From Nemertoderma westbladi (lineage: Eukaryota; Xenacoelomorpha; Nemertodermatida; Nemertodermatidae), in NCBI GenBank assembly GCA_032718475.1, contig JAUCBJ010001674.1:1-64000 (forward strand): a stretch of DNA of 64,000 nt, read 5' to 3'. Positions within the stretch are counted from its first letter, which is position 1, and the number at the start of each line of letters is the position of its first letter. The notes beneath the pieces were generated by a model, which saw only the letters and a list, made by a program, of their open reading frames with translations, was not told the DNA's origin and did not search any database. Shown one piece after another: positions 49,801 through 61,400 of this stretch. A program made the position numbers and the translations under genes.

Positions 49801-50562
49801 CTAACCGGCGTTTACTATTGGTTAATCTTCCCTTTGATACTAACCTGCGTTTACTATTGGTTAATCTTCCCTTTGATACTAACCTGCGTTTACTATTGGT
49901 TAATCTTCCCTTTGATACTAACCTGCGTTTACTATTGGTTAATCGTTCATTTGATACTAACCTGCGTTTACTATTGGTTAATCTTTCCTTTGATACAAAC
50001 CTGCGTTTACTAATGGTTAATCTTCCCTTTGATACTAACCTGCGTTTACTATTGGTTAATCTTCCCTTTGATACTAATCTGCGTTTACTATTGGTTAATC
50101 TTTCCTTTGATACTAACCTGCGTTTACTATTAGTTAATCTTTCCTTTGATACTAACCTGCGTTTACTAATGGTTAATCTTCCCTTTGATACTAACCTGCG
50201 TTTACTATTAGTTAATCTTTCCTTTGATACTAACCTGCGTTTACTATTGGTTAATCTTCCCTTTGATACTAACCTGCGTTTACTATTGGTTAATCTTCCC
50301 TTTGATTCTAACCTGCGTTTACTATTGGTTAATCTTCCCTTTGATACTAACCTGCGTTTACTATTGGTTAATCTTCCCTTTGATACTAACCTGCGTTTAC
50401 TATTGGTTAATCTTCCCTTTGATACTAACCTGCGTTTACTATTGGCTATTCTTCCCTTTGATACTAACCTGCGTTTACTATTGGTTAATATTCCCTTTGA
50501 TACTAACCTGCGTTTACTATTGGTTAATCTTCCCTTTGATACTAACCTGCGTTTACTATTAG
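46848..50562. repeat. 3.7-kb minisatellite of a 39-bp unit in the upstream DLST intron
   Basis: About 95 copies of a 39-bp unit containing CTATTGGTTAATCTTCCC and TTTGATACTAACCTGCGTTTA. Variants include CTTTCCTGTG, CGTTCC, GGCTATT and TTAGTTA. Since 39 is 13 codons, several frames on both strands are open for hundreds of codons (minus-strand unit [13 protein letters not shown], plus-strand unit [13 protein letters not shown]). One unit at about 48077 carries CCCTAAG instead of CCTTTG and stops the minus-strand frame. The array ends at the LINE tail at 50566. Confidence 0.97.
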
Positions 50563-50565
50563 TTA

Positions 50566-52865
50566 ATAATAATAATAATAATAATACACAATTTCTTATT
50601 ATGCGCCTTTTTCGCAAGGTTCAAAGGCGCAGTAGTAAAAACAGTTAGAAAGTCAGTTGAAGGCCCTATTATATAAACATGTTTTGAGTTGAGATTTGAA
50701 TGATTCTAAATTTGTGCAAGTTCTTAAGCTAAGGGGGAGACTGTTGAAAATAACTGGGGCAGCATGTTTAAATGCACGGGAACCGACCGTCTTTAAGTTG
50801 TATCTTGGGACCGATAAAGTCCACAGTTGTTGGGTTCTAGTTGGGTTGTAGTTTGGAGTCAACAGTTCTAAAATGTAAGACGGGGCGAGACCATTAAGCG
50901 CCTTCCACGTCATGAGTGCAATCTTGTACTCGATACGGAAGGTGACCGGCAACCAGTGAAGAGTTCGTAATGTAGGAGTGATGTGAGACCGAACAGGTTG
51001 ACCGGAAATAAGGCGGGCGCAGCTATTAAGTGCGAGTTGTAGTCTGTTGAGGGACACAGTTGGTAGATTATACAGAAGACTGTTGTTTTGATCGATACGT
51101 GATATTATTAGAGCATTGACAAGCTTCTTCAGATTATCAGAAGACAAGTGTTCTTTTATTCGACGTATGTTCCTGAGGTGAAAGTTAATAGATGCTGTGA
51201 GAGTTTTAATGTGATCATGCATATTTAGCTGACTATCGAAGCGAACTCCAAGGGTTGTTACGGTGGATAGGGATTGAATTATCTTGCCGCCTAGAGAGAC
51301 TGAGAATTCTGATGCAAAGCTCAAGAAATCATTGCCGCGTCCAAGTAGTAGGATGTCTGTCTTGTCATCATTCAAGAACAGGTGAAGTTCATCGAGTTGC
51401 ACTTTGATGGCTTGGATGCAATTTGCTATCGAAGCTTTTAGTGCCAATGAGTCAAGGCAGTCGAAAATTATGAAGATCTGGTTGTCGTCAGCGTAGATGT
51501 GGTAGCCGACTTCAAGATGATCGCATGCTGTAGCAATGGGCAGACAGTATAGATAAGGTACAGGATTGCTCCAAGGACTGAGCCCTGGGGAACTCCACTC
51601 AAAAGGTTTACAACACGAGAAAGTTTCCCATTTATTGAAACTACGAATGATCTATCTGATAGGTATGACTTAAACCACTGATAGACAGTCCCGTCAATGC
51701 CGATATTACGAAGTGTGTCTAGTAATATGTTGTAATCGACAAGGTCGAAAGCAGCCGATTGATCTAAGAGAATGAGAGCTGCGAATTTACCACTATCAAT
51801 AGTTTCGAGTAAGTCACTTTGTAATCTGCACAATAGTGTTTCAACAGAGTGATATTTACGATAACCGGAGACAAACTTTGGAATAATATTATTCTTATCT
51901 AGGTAGTCAATCAGTTGGAGAGCAGCGTGTTTTTCAATGATCTTAGAAAGGAAAGATAAGTTTGAAACTGGTCTGTAGTTTTTCTTGTTTTGATGGTCGA
52001 GTTTAGCTTTCTTTAGTAGTGGACGGAGAATCGCTTGTTTACCATTGGATGGGAATTCACCGCGTTCAAGAGAAGTTGATGTTATTTTATGAACAATCGG
52101 AATCCATTGCTCTGGGACCTTTTTTAGGATTTCAGTTGGGATAGGATCGGAGGAACACGTTGTAGGTTTCATGTTACTAATAATCTGTTTGGTCTCCTGT
52201 GCCGTCGGGATAGTGAATTTTTCCCACTTCGAGTTAAAATCACTAGACGGATGATCTGGTACGGTGGGTGTTGCAGGTGCTGAGTCACGGAATTTATTTA
52301 CCTTTTCCTCAAAGAAATCGGCAAATTCATTGGCTAACATAGAATCATCCTCTGAATCTGGGAGACGCGGGGAGTTGGTTGAGAGAGATTTGACAAAGCT
52401 GAACAGTTCACTAGTGGAGTTCGTTGACAATTTCGAAGAGTAGAATTCTGAAGATATCTCTCCACATCTGGTATAATATTCTTTGCAACTATTTCTGTAT
52501 ACAGTTCGGTTCTCGCTGGTGCGATGTTTCCTGAAACGCCGCTCAAGTTTGCGCTTTTTATTCCGGAGTAGTTTCAACTCAGCAGTAAACCAAGGGGTAG
52601 AGGGTCTAGGTTTGAAAACGGTAGATTTTTCAGGAGAAATAATAGAGGCGATATTAGTTAGATGATCATTGTATTCACTACAAAGTTCAGTGACAGTTAA
52701 ACTGGGATCAAATGTAACATCCAGCATATCACGTAGAAGATCTAAGTTACATTTCTTCCAGGATCGATGCAACACTTTCGTTGACGGCTTTGTAGTATGG
52801 GACACCGGGCGCCGTAGGATATTCAAAGTGAAAGAGACAGGGTAATGGTCTTGTTCGCGCTTTCA
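50566..52865 (-). mobile_element. 5'-truncated CR1-like LINE with hairpin and ATT tail
   Basis: A minus-strand non-LTR element of about 2.3 kb. Its 5' end falls inside the endonuclease, where the frame opens at the conserved DHYPV end of that domain (near 52850), as expected of 5'-truncated insertion. Its 3' end has a hairpin (TGCGCCTTT with AAAGGCGCA, 50599-50635) and then an (ATT)n tail that abuts the 39-bp minisatellite, the usual 3' layout for CR1/L2-type LINEs. It lies in the same orientation as DLST, probably in its intron. I found no convincing target duplication. Confidence 0.85.
50653..52859 (-). pseudogene. Reverse transcriptase of the CR1-like LINE, one frameshift
   Basis: The first segment (52859 to about 51545) carries the linker after the endonuclease, then RT motifs: LKKAKLDHQNKKNYRPVSNLS, motif A with LLDQSAAFDLVD, and GVPQGSVLGAILYLIYT. 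A single-base frameshift near 51545 moves the frame, after which the YADD catalytic box is found at 51484-51495, followed by LGVRFD, the thumb/connection region and a C-terminal domain ending at 50653. All catalytic boxes are present, so apart from 5' truncation and the one frameshift it is well preserved and fairly young. CR1/Rex1-like placement is by motif style. Confidence 0.88.
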
Positions 52866-54121
52866 GACCTTTGGCAGTTTAACCCGCCAAATTAGAATGT
52901 CTTCTAGATAATAAATCGCTTTTTAGCCTATGACAAGTATTTGATTCACTACACTAGTCGAAACCAATCTGTGCGCGATCATTCACCCGCTGGATATTCC
53001 CGGGAGATTGGGTTCGACGGTTTAATTTTATTGCTATGTAAGCCTAATGTATTATTCGACTGACAGTATTATATAATCTCTGACAATATTATTCACCTTC
53101 GGTAATATTAACAGTTCCTTTAGGACGTGGCGCTTTATCTATATAAACAGAGTTATGACTTAAACTACTCACAACGATATGGCTTAATTATAATTCACAT
53201 ATATGGCGCATTCTTTAGGAATGCTTCTTTAACAGACTCACTCATACACAATGCTGCACAATACTGCACACTAATCTGCCGATCTTCACTGATTTTAGTC
53301 ACATATAAAAGGAACACAGACTGACTCATGTAGGGTCTATCAAATAACATTAGATTCACTTCAAACCACTTTAACATAAGTCACAATCGTTTATCTGTAA
53401 CCTTTCTCTCTTACCTTCGGTATATCAAGAATATTGGGTGTCGGGGTTATTTCTCGTTATTCCAATATAATAATTCATCAACAAATATAATGAATAACCG
53501 ACAACAAATAGCAGTATGCAGTATTCACAAAGCCAGTTATTAAAGGCCGTGACTACGGTGTGTCAAATGCGAGTTAAATGCGAGGTGCAGTTAAAGGATA
53601 TATGTCCTTATAATTAAACCTACTAGTGTTGCGCTAAAAAGCAGAAAACATAAAACACTAAAAAGCCGTTCTTTCGTGGCTTTGAAAAACTCGTGACTAC
53701 TGCTCTATACGAGGATACCAACTCCCTTATTCCACGAAGCTCCCGTTCAACACAGAGAAAGAGCAGTGAGATAGGAAATTTTCAGTTCAGCAGCTCTGTG
53801 ATAGGTCAAAATCAAGGCTAACTCAAATTCTATTGGGAGATACAAAAACAAGGCTATGACGCAACCTCCCTAGGCTTGTTGGCCGATTAAACAGAGCCCA
53901 GATGCCTGCGTACAGCAAATCAGCCAATAAGCTGGTAACTTGCACTATTTTTAACTATAGATCACTTTGAGAGTATTCTTAGCGACTGGGGGGGAACTGG
54001 CCAACAAGGCAAACGAATCAGTTATCCCACAAAAGCTTTTACACCGCTCCCAGAAAATGGGATTTAAGTCTATAAAATATAACAAATCACAGTTTCTAAA
54101 ATATAAAAATACTCTAAACAG
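52866..54121. other. No gene recognised
   Basis: AT-rich sequence with short shadow frames only. No terminal repeats or conserved blocks found. Confidence 0.35.
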
Positions 54122-54430
54122 TTAGTCTTTCTTGCGCGGACGGCGTTTACGCAGTTTCTTGAGGCTAGCAAGAGTCCTTTTCTCTTTGGGGGGAAGCCAC
54201 TTTACTAGGAGGGCCATAACTCCTGGGTGAAGGGTGCAATATGATTGCATCAGAAGGTGTAGGATTATGGTCGAGGTATCTGCCGTTTCGATATGCTTCT
54301 CCTCGAGCTGATTTTCCTCCGCTCGTAGCTGGATACGTTCATCCAAAAACTCTCGCAGAGAATAGGATCGTCCAAGTTCGATAACTTCTTAGAGATTCTG
54401 GATTTCCCAATCGAATTGAGATAAGGCCAA
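54122..54430 (-). pseudogene. Unrecognised basic C-terminal coding fragment
   Basis: The frame runs from about 54430 to the TAG at 54122, with one stop near its start (54389 region). It encodes a charged, probably helical segment (LREFLDERIQLRAEENQLEE), a hydrophobic stretch with HPGVMALLVKWLPP, and a very basic tail ending RKRRPRKKD. I do not recognise it. The basic tail would suit a nucleic-acid-binding protein, possibly from a mobile element. The minus strand up to 57.1 kb holds further decayed frames that may belong to it. Confidence 0.3.
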
Positions 54431-55475
54431 TTCGTTTATCGATTGGACTTACTGTTATAACTTACGTTTATATGAACAAACGCAGGTTTCTTTTTTGATC
54501 TTTATAGAATAGCGTTTAACTCGTTTCGTACAACGCTCTCCTTCACCTTGATGAGGGGTTGTATCGCGTTAAACGGGAACGACCATACGGTTGGATAGTG
54601 ATATTAGGTGTCCGCGTCACAATCCGGCTAGGTAAGATGGGCGGCTAGCTAGAAATCACTGTCGGAGTGTTACCGATTAATTGTTAGGGTAGCACTAGAT
54701 CTTTGAACAGTGAATACAGTCCGCGAGGTTCCGCGACACCACCAGGATCGCAGGTCTGAGGTCCAACTAAGGAATGAGGAGGTTTGACCGAGTATTCCGG
54801 GACTCTGATCGTAGGTTTACTCCAGGATCGTTCGAGCCGAGTGAGCATAGGTGATACGTCAACAAGTTTCGGTTTACGTGGATGTTTATGTCTTTCCGTT
54901 TATTAGTTGAGTCTAGGGCATTTATCGTAATAATACCAAAGACGCACGTCTGGTAGGGTAAACGCGGGTGATATTTATTTGTTGTTACAATGCTTCTATC
55001 AAGAATTCCAAATATACGTTGGAGTTACCGCGTCCATTTGTTTCTTTAGTGTCTTTTCTTTCGAGTCAATTTCGAATATAATTTTCGCATTCGAATTTCA
55101 GTTTATGGTTCCGACTCCGCTGGGCAGGATATATAGTCGACATAGTCTGTATTGTGTAAATCGATAGGATGACCAGTAGTTAAGAAGCCCATATACGTAC
55201 CATTACGCCGCGTATATCGAGCAGCGAATTTTCTATAGTCCAACTCGCGCGAGCTGCTCTTGGGACATTGGCGGTTCGATATAACGACCATCGTCCTCCG
55301 CAGCAGTTGGACTAACGTCGCCGCGTATTAAGCTATCAACAAACGCTTGTAAAAGTAGAGTATATCGCTCCCCGATACCAAGACCATCTTCTATCAACTC
55401 CGTCATATCTGCTATATATGAGTTTATCCATATTATAATGAGTCCACATTTAGGCGAGCGGGCGTCGCTGCCTAC
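54431..55475 (-). pseudogene. Unrecognised decayed coding region upstream of a hAT-like insertion
   Basis: Several minus-strand frames look coding but are broken. One (roughly 54690-54880) contains LERSWSKPTIRVPEYSVKPP. Two overlapping frames (55233-55475 and 55103-55291) would need a frameshift near 55245-55290 to link AAEDDGRYIEPPMSQEQLAR with YRKFAARYTRRNGTYMGF. No domain is recognised. The hAT-like element at 55476 interrupts the same frame, which then continues at 56824 for a few codons. Confidence 0.3.
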
Positions 55476-56815
55476 TAGTGTTGAGAACTGAATCAATTTT
55501 GACTAATTTCAGTTACAGTTACAGTTTCAGTATTCAAAGTTTTGCATTTCAGTTACAGTTTCAGTATTCAAAGTTTTGCATTTCAGTTACAGTTACAGTT
55601 TCAGTATTACAATGTGTAACATTTCAGTTACAGTTACAGTTTCAGTATTACAAAATTGAGCATTTCAGTTTCAGTTACAGTTTCAGTTATAGATTCAATA
55701 TATATGATCTCACGTAGTAAGCAGTCATCTGAAACTAAAAATGAGGCACTTTAATATATTACTGTTATATACGCTAATAATAATGTTCATTACGAAACGT
55801 CCTCTTTGTAGAGCTAATAGGTAGTTGTTGTAGGAAAGTTGGACCCACTCTATGGTAATATTTTGTAACTAATATACTGATAGTATGTAATGAAAGTGGC
55901 ACGTCACAAGACCACACTAAAGGCACCCACATTTTACTGTACATCTTGTTTCAGTGCTTGTACACTTATTGTTATCATTTATTGTTTTGGTTATAAAGCC
56001 ATGCTTCTGAATCCTGCTCATTTTCCTTAATTCGTAATTTGTTTTAGTAATCATATATTTATTGTTTTGGTTAGACCCACCTCGATAAGCTGCTCCTTTC
56101 ACTTTTAAGTTTAATTTTGTAATTTATAATGGTAAACTTGATCAAAATTTAATTTCCAGTGTGCCTCTAGTGTGATTGTGATATTAATAGTACCGGGTAA
56201 CATTAATAATTCATAATGTAAAATATATATCCGTTATTATCCCTCTACCATTAGGCCTAACTTTTCTTTGTTTATCTAAAACATTTACATTTAATATGAA
56301 GCAAAAGTGGTGATAAGGCTGATAATAGTCTAATAGTTGAGTCCGATGAACATAGACTATATGCTAGATCTTCGTTCACTACTTGACTCTCCAAATAAAT
56401 CACATTTGAGCTAAGTGGGCAATGGGTCTTTGATTTTATATTGTGTAATATTATGGTTTTGTTCAGAAGTGGGAAAAACGAGATTGTTTTTTCTTTATAA
56501 CAATGTTTTAAAAATGATACCTATGGTAACCACTGTTATTCATTTATTAAACTATACTCTATACGTTATTACAATGCTGTTTTAAATGCTTATTCATGTT
56601 AATTGTGTGATTGAGAACTGAATCGGATTTTGTTAATTTCAGTTTCAGTTTCAGTTACAGTATTCAAAATTCGTAATTACAGTTTCAGTTACAGTTACAG
56701 TATTCAAAGTTCGCAATTACAGTTACAGTTATAGTTACAGTATCAAAAAAATCATCAAAACCATTCAGTTACAGTTGCAGTTACAGTATAATTACAGTTA
56801 CAGTTCTCAACACTA
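55476..56815. mobile_element. hAT-like non-autonomous element with perfect 8-bp target duplication
   Basis: The 1340-bp element begins TAGTGTTGAGAACTG and ends with its exact inverse. The 8 bp CTGCCTAC is present immediately outside both ends (55468-55475 and 56816-56823). An 8-bp duplication and a TAGNG start are typical of the hAT superfamily. Subterminal regions (about 55500-55695 and 56630-56805) are packed with CAGTTACAGTTTCAGT repeats, on the same strand at both ends; such subterminal repeats are usual transposase-binding sites. The middle has no coding sequence. The perfect duplication implies a fairly recent insertion. Confidence 0.9.
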
Positions 56816-56823
56816 CTGCCTAC

Positions 56824-57590
56824 CCCAATCAACCCCCGGACAGTACGAGATCCTCAGCGCCGATGTGTCGTCGCCGCTGTACTTTCGCCAACGACGTAGC
56901 CGCACAACGACAACGACAACCGGCACAAGTCACTCAACTGTCCGTCCCAAAGGCTTAGATGTACTTCAGGTTTTCCTTGGAGAGTTAGGTTACTTTACGA
57001 TTGCGACTGGCTACTGTAAACACACCTTAGTAGTAACATTCGCCTATAAACTCACAAGTACCACACACACAACTTGTCACAAATTACACACACTCGGGTC
57101 ACTTGTCCGTTAGTCAATGCCTTCCAGAATGTCACTGTATTATTATGTATCCTTGGATACTATCAGTGCACTATTTATTCCCTATGCTATTCGATGGGAC
57201 AAGCTTTCTATTGTTCTTTTAACTCAATTCTAATTCTAGCGTGGTTGTTGCTATGGTGACATTATGTAAAGCTAGCGGTAGAATTAGGGTGATTCCAATG
57301 CATACAGATCTGGGATGTTATTTAATAGGAATTCTTTAATAGTCAATGTCCTGTTTATACATGACTTTACGAATTTTATCGGCTATTAACTATGTTTGGG
57401 AGACTTTCGTACACGCATACGCATAATAATATAAATCTCTGCTCCCTTGATCTATTAATTAATGGAATTTTGGGAATGTTATAAATTGCGTAAAAATGGC
57501 AATTTATTAAATTCATTAAAAGGCATGAATTTAAATTTATTCCCTGAAATTTTATTATTTGATAATTAAATGGACATATTTTGATTCTAG
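56824..57590. other. Non-coding flank of the hAT-like element
   Basis: The minus strand keeps the frame of the interrupted region for about 10 codons, then stops. Otherwise I see no gene. An X-box-like GTTGCTATGGTGAC occurs at 57247-57260 without an obvious start codon nearby. Confidence 0.3.
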
Positions 57591-57890
57591 AACATGTCTA
57601 GGGACACAAGATCCTTAATTCTATGACAATTGTCTTTTTTAAGAATATCGGTAAATGCTACGATATCTTAATTGACTAGAATTGTTGAAGGATCTGAATT
57701 TTACAGATTTTGATTTATTAGATTTGCAAATATTAAATAATTAATATTTGAGATGGGCACCAATTTATTCCAGAACTTGTCTGGGGACGTTAACCACTGA
57801 TTCTAGAATTTGTCTTTCAAGTATATCGGTGGGTGCCGCGATATCTTAATCGACTAGAATTACAGATGGTCAAAGGGTTTAACAGATTTA
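57590..57890. repeat. Diverged tandem duplication (~185 bp offset)
   Basis: Two blocks at about 57590-57690 and 57770-57870 share GTCT(A/G)GGGAC, AATTGTCTTT/AATTTGTCTTT, ATATCGGT and CGATATCTTAAT(T/C)GACTAGAATT in the same order with many substitutions. It is an old duplication, possibly within the 3' non-coding part of the neighbouring BEL/Pao-type element. Confidence 0.6.
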
Positions 57891-58440
57891 TTTTGCGTTA
57901 TACGCTACTGTTAAAGGGACATCACGCTACTATATGTATTATTTAATATACGGTATGAGAGCAATATCGCACGAAGCAATGTCAGTGTGAAGAGGCAAGT
58001 CGTTTCCAAGGTCTACCCAGAGCTTGGTTTAGCCGAGACACGAGGATCTGAACTTTGCATTCCTAATACTCTGCCTACCAATAATACTTAAATATAGTAG
58101 TGGCTTTATTGTACTTTAATAAGTACGGACATTTCATCTTACTGTAGTTACGTATTTATAATATAATACGGACAGTAAGGAAAGAGAAAAATAATTATTT
58201 CTCGCCGTTGCACTAAATATAATATAAGTAATTACGTACGTAATAAACACGAATATATATTGCACTAATCTACTAAATAATCGCTAAATTAACATTCTAC
58301 TAAATTAAATAAAACGATTATAATAAAATTACATAGTAATACATACATAAATATAAAAATAATAAAATAATATAAAATAATAGAGTCACACACCCACTCC
58401 ATATGTTATTACGTTATGGAGTCCCTAGATGTTTGAAGGA
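57891..58440. other. AT-rich flank, possible 3' end of the BEL/Pao-type element
   Basis: Very AT-rich sequence downstream (minus strand) of the BEL/Pao frame. A 3' LTR should lie here, but I find no match to the 600 bp upstream of the start, so LTR boundaries are not assigned. Confidence 0.3.
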
Positions 58441-61400
58441 TTAGGGAGGTGGTCGTGGGATGAGAATCTTGCCTTCCACAGTTTCCGGAGAGTCCTCCAT
58501 TCCCTTCCGGTAAACACAAACGACCGACTGGGTGATTGAGTCACTGCATCCTGAATACAATTCCAGGTTTCCTCTTCGTCCTGGAATAGTGACGATAGAA
58601 ACATTGCTCAAAGTATATGACGGCGTCACAAAGCCGATTCCAGGAGCTATAGTGGTCCGTCGCTCTCTGCAGGAGAGGTGAGAGTCCCTGCGAGACGTCT
58701 GATGTTCCAGAGCTCCAATCGCTCTCTCTGATCTTCATGAAGGATCCACTCGCGGTGGGGAGGTCCAGATCCACGGCGTCGTCCCTGGCAATATGTACTA
58801 CCGACAGATCTATCCCGGGTTCAAATAACTCCGCTCCACCCGTCCGGGTTTTAGGTTTAACTTTCTCCGCTCCCTTGGCTGGTCTAATCTCAGTCGGAGT
58901 AAGATGGGGAGGCCATTCATCCTCCTTACTCAGGAAGTCGGGTTCACCTAACCGGTCTGTAGTATCTGTCAGTTCTTGAGGAGTTGCTCCTCTGGAAGCG
59001 ATGTCAGTTGTATTCATCGTCTTGGGGCAATATCTCCATTGATCTACATTGGAGTTAAGATTGTCATTATCTGAGGAGTGTGGTGTTCCCTCAGTTGGGT
59101 CGTCTCCCTCACTATTATCATCTTCCCATTCACTTACCTGGCAGACGCGATCTTGAAGCAGTCTTTCCCTGAGCGTTCTACGGGAAGGTCCAGTAAGGTA
59201 CCAACCTACTCTAGTTCTTACCGCATAGGTCTGTAGTGGCTGCGGTTGAGCAGGCCGTTTCTCTAATGTCTCCAGCGCCTCATGCGCGTTTTGGCCGATG
59301 AGTATTTGCACTCCAGGATAATCAGTCTGGAATCGAGGTATGTTAAGATGTTGGATGCTCTCATCCTCGTCCCAATTATAAAGGTCTGCTTGTGTAGTAG
59401 CGAAGTTCTTTATAGCCACCATTTTCACTGACCTGATGCTATGTTCTCCTAGTTCGTCCTGGGGGGTGGACAACTCACCTATATAATAGTCGGCAGCTAC
59501 AGTAGAATTCCAAACCTGCATGATCCCTGACATGTTTAGCTTGGTTCGGAACTTGGGTTGTCCAGCAAAGATGACTTCGGCTAGTTCTTTATCGATGAAT
59601 GTTCCTGTGCTACCGGAGTCCAGGAGGGCGTTCACTATATAGCTCTTCTGAGGTCCGTGGACCCGTAACTGGACTACAGGAAATTCTCGGATTCCTATAT
59701 TGGAAGTTGGCGCTTTCCAAGATGGTTGTTGATCGGAAGTAGTTAAGGTAAGGTCGCTGTCTGTGTCTTTCTCATACACAAATGCTCGATACACTGCGGT
59801 GGTGTTTATTAGGTAACAGGATTCGTTTTGGTCGGAGAACTCGTCCGTATAGAATCCTTCCATCTCAGATTGATCAGTGTCGTTCACATCACTGAATTGG
59901 ACATGTAGTTCGGACTCACTTACCTGACTCGGGCTGTTTCGTTCGAATTCCGTGTGCAACAAGATATGATGTTTTGCGCCGCACTTTGCACACCTTGCGT
60001 CGGAGTTACAGGTTCGCCGTTGGTGTCCTCGTCTGAGGCAATTATAACACAACCGCTTATCCCACATGACTTCACGTCTATCCTTTAGTGATTTCCTCAG
60101 GAATTTATCACACGCATTTAAACGGTGGGGCCCGTCGCACAGCACACATTTGGGCTTGATGTTACTTACTTTAACATGTGCTGTGTGGTGCACACTTGTT
60201 CTTTCCTCGGGCTTTCTCACCTGAATTCTTTTAGGAGACGTAGGAGGGGTTTTTTGTACCGGTTCCCTTCTGTCATTGGGTCGAGACTTGGATTTACTTA
60301 CCTGATCTTTAGGCATTTTATTGACATAAGATCTGTCAGTGTCTTTCCCGCTGTCCTCTCCTTGAGAAGTTTGGCTTTCACCGTCGTCGGTATAACATAC
60401 TGGTGTTACCCTTCTCCTAGAAACGGGTTTCTCACTTACCTTACTTTCCGCTGTCTTCTCTCTGGACTGCTTTATGAGCTGTAATTTCACCTCGCTATCC
60501 AGGAATGACATGAGATCAGCCATGGTAGGGTCTCGTTGTTGTTGTTCCATCATATATAACACCTTCTTGTCCCAGCGTGTACCTACTCCACCCTTGGGCA
60601 AAGTAGATGCTAAGGCTCCTACAACCATAGAATTCTGGTATTCATGAGACTTACCTAACCAATCTAGTTGTCTACAGATCTCCTGAATCTCATCGGAAAA
60701 CTCTATAATCCCGCTGCTAAGAAACTTTCGGGGCGCCATTAATTTCGCATATAAATACCTAGCTATGTTAGTCCTATTACCATACCTGATGTTTAGTGTA
60801 TCCCAAACTTGTCTTAATCCGTCTGGATGTCCAATAAACTTTAACGCCATTAACTTGGGAGATCCTTCCAAGCACTCGATGAGGTATCTAAGTTTTTCTC
60901 CATTAGATAGTACAGAGTTCTGTATGTTATCTTTGTAATATTCATTAAAAGGTAACCATTTCATCTCATCTCCATTGAACTTGACGATCTCTCCAACCTT
61001 TACCGCTTGCCGGGCTTCGGTTCTAGCCATTTGACGCGTAAAACTTTCTTGGGCCATCGTGCTATTTAATATCGAGTTATCGGTATATAAATTTCTAGGA
61101 TTATGATCCGGTCTATAGGGAATATCACTATCAACAGGTCTATAATTACCCTTAATAGGGTTCACTATAGGAGTTTCTACTTCGCTAGCAGTATAGATGC
61201 GTGTAGGCTCCACACCTTGCGCATGAGATACTTCAGACCTAACGGGTTGACACATTGTTACAGAGGGTGGTGGTATACCTCTTTGAGTATTTACTAATTT
61301 ATCGCGCTCTAGCGCGATACTTTGCTGCACTTCTTGCAACTCTAGTCTACTTTCCCTTACTGTGCCCTTGAATTGCTGGACAGTCTCCTGCATCTGCCCG

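Noticed and set aside
46870-50648. Plus-strand frames of [13 protein letters not shown] and [13 protein letters not shown] repeats
   Set aside because: They are by-products of the 39-bp unit in several frames at once; the DLST exon order shows the transcribed strand is minus here.
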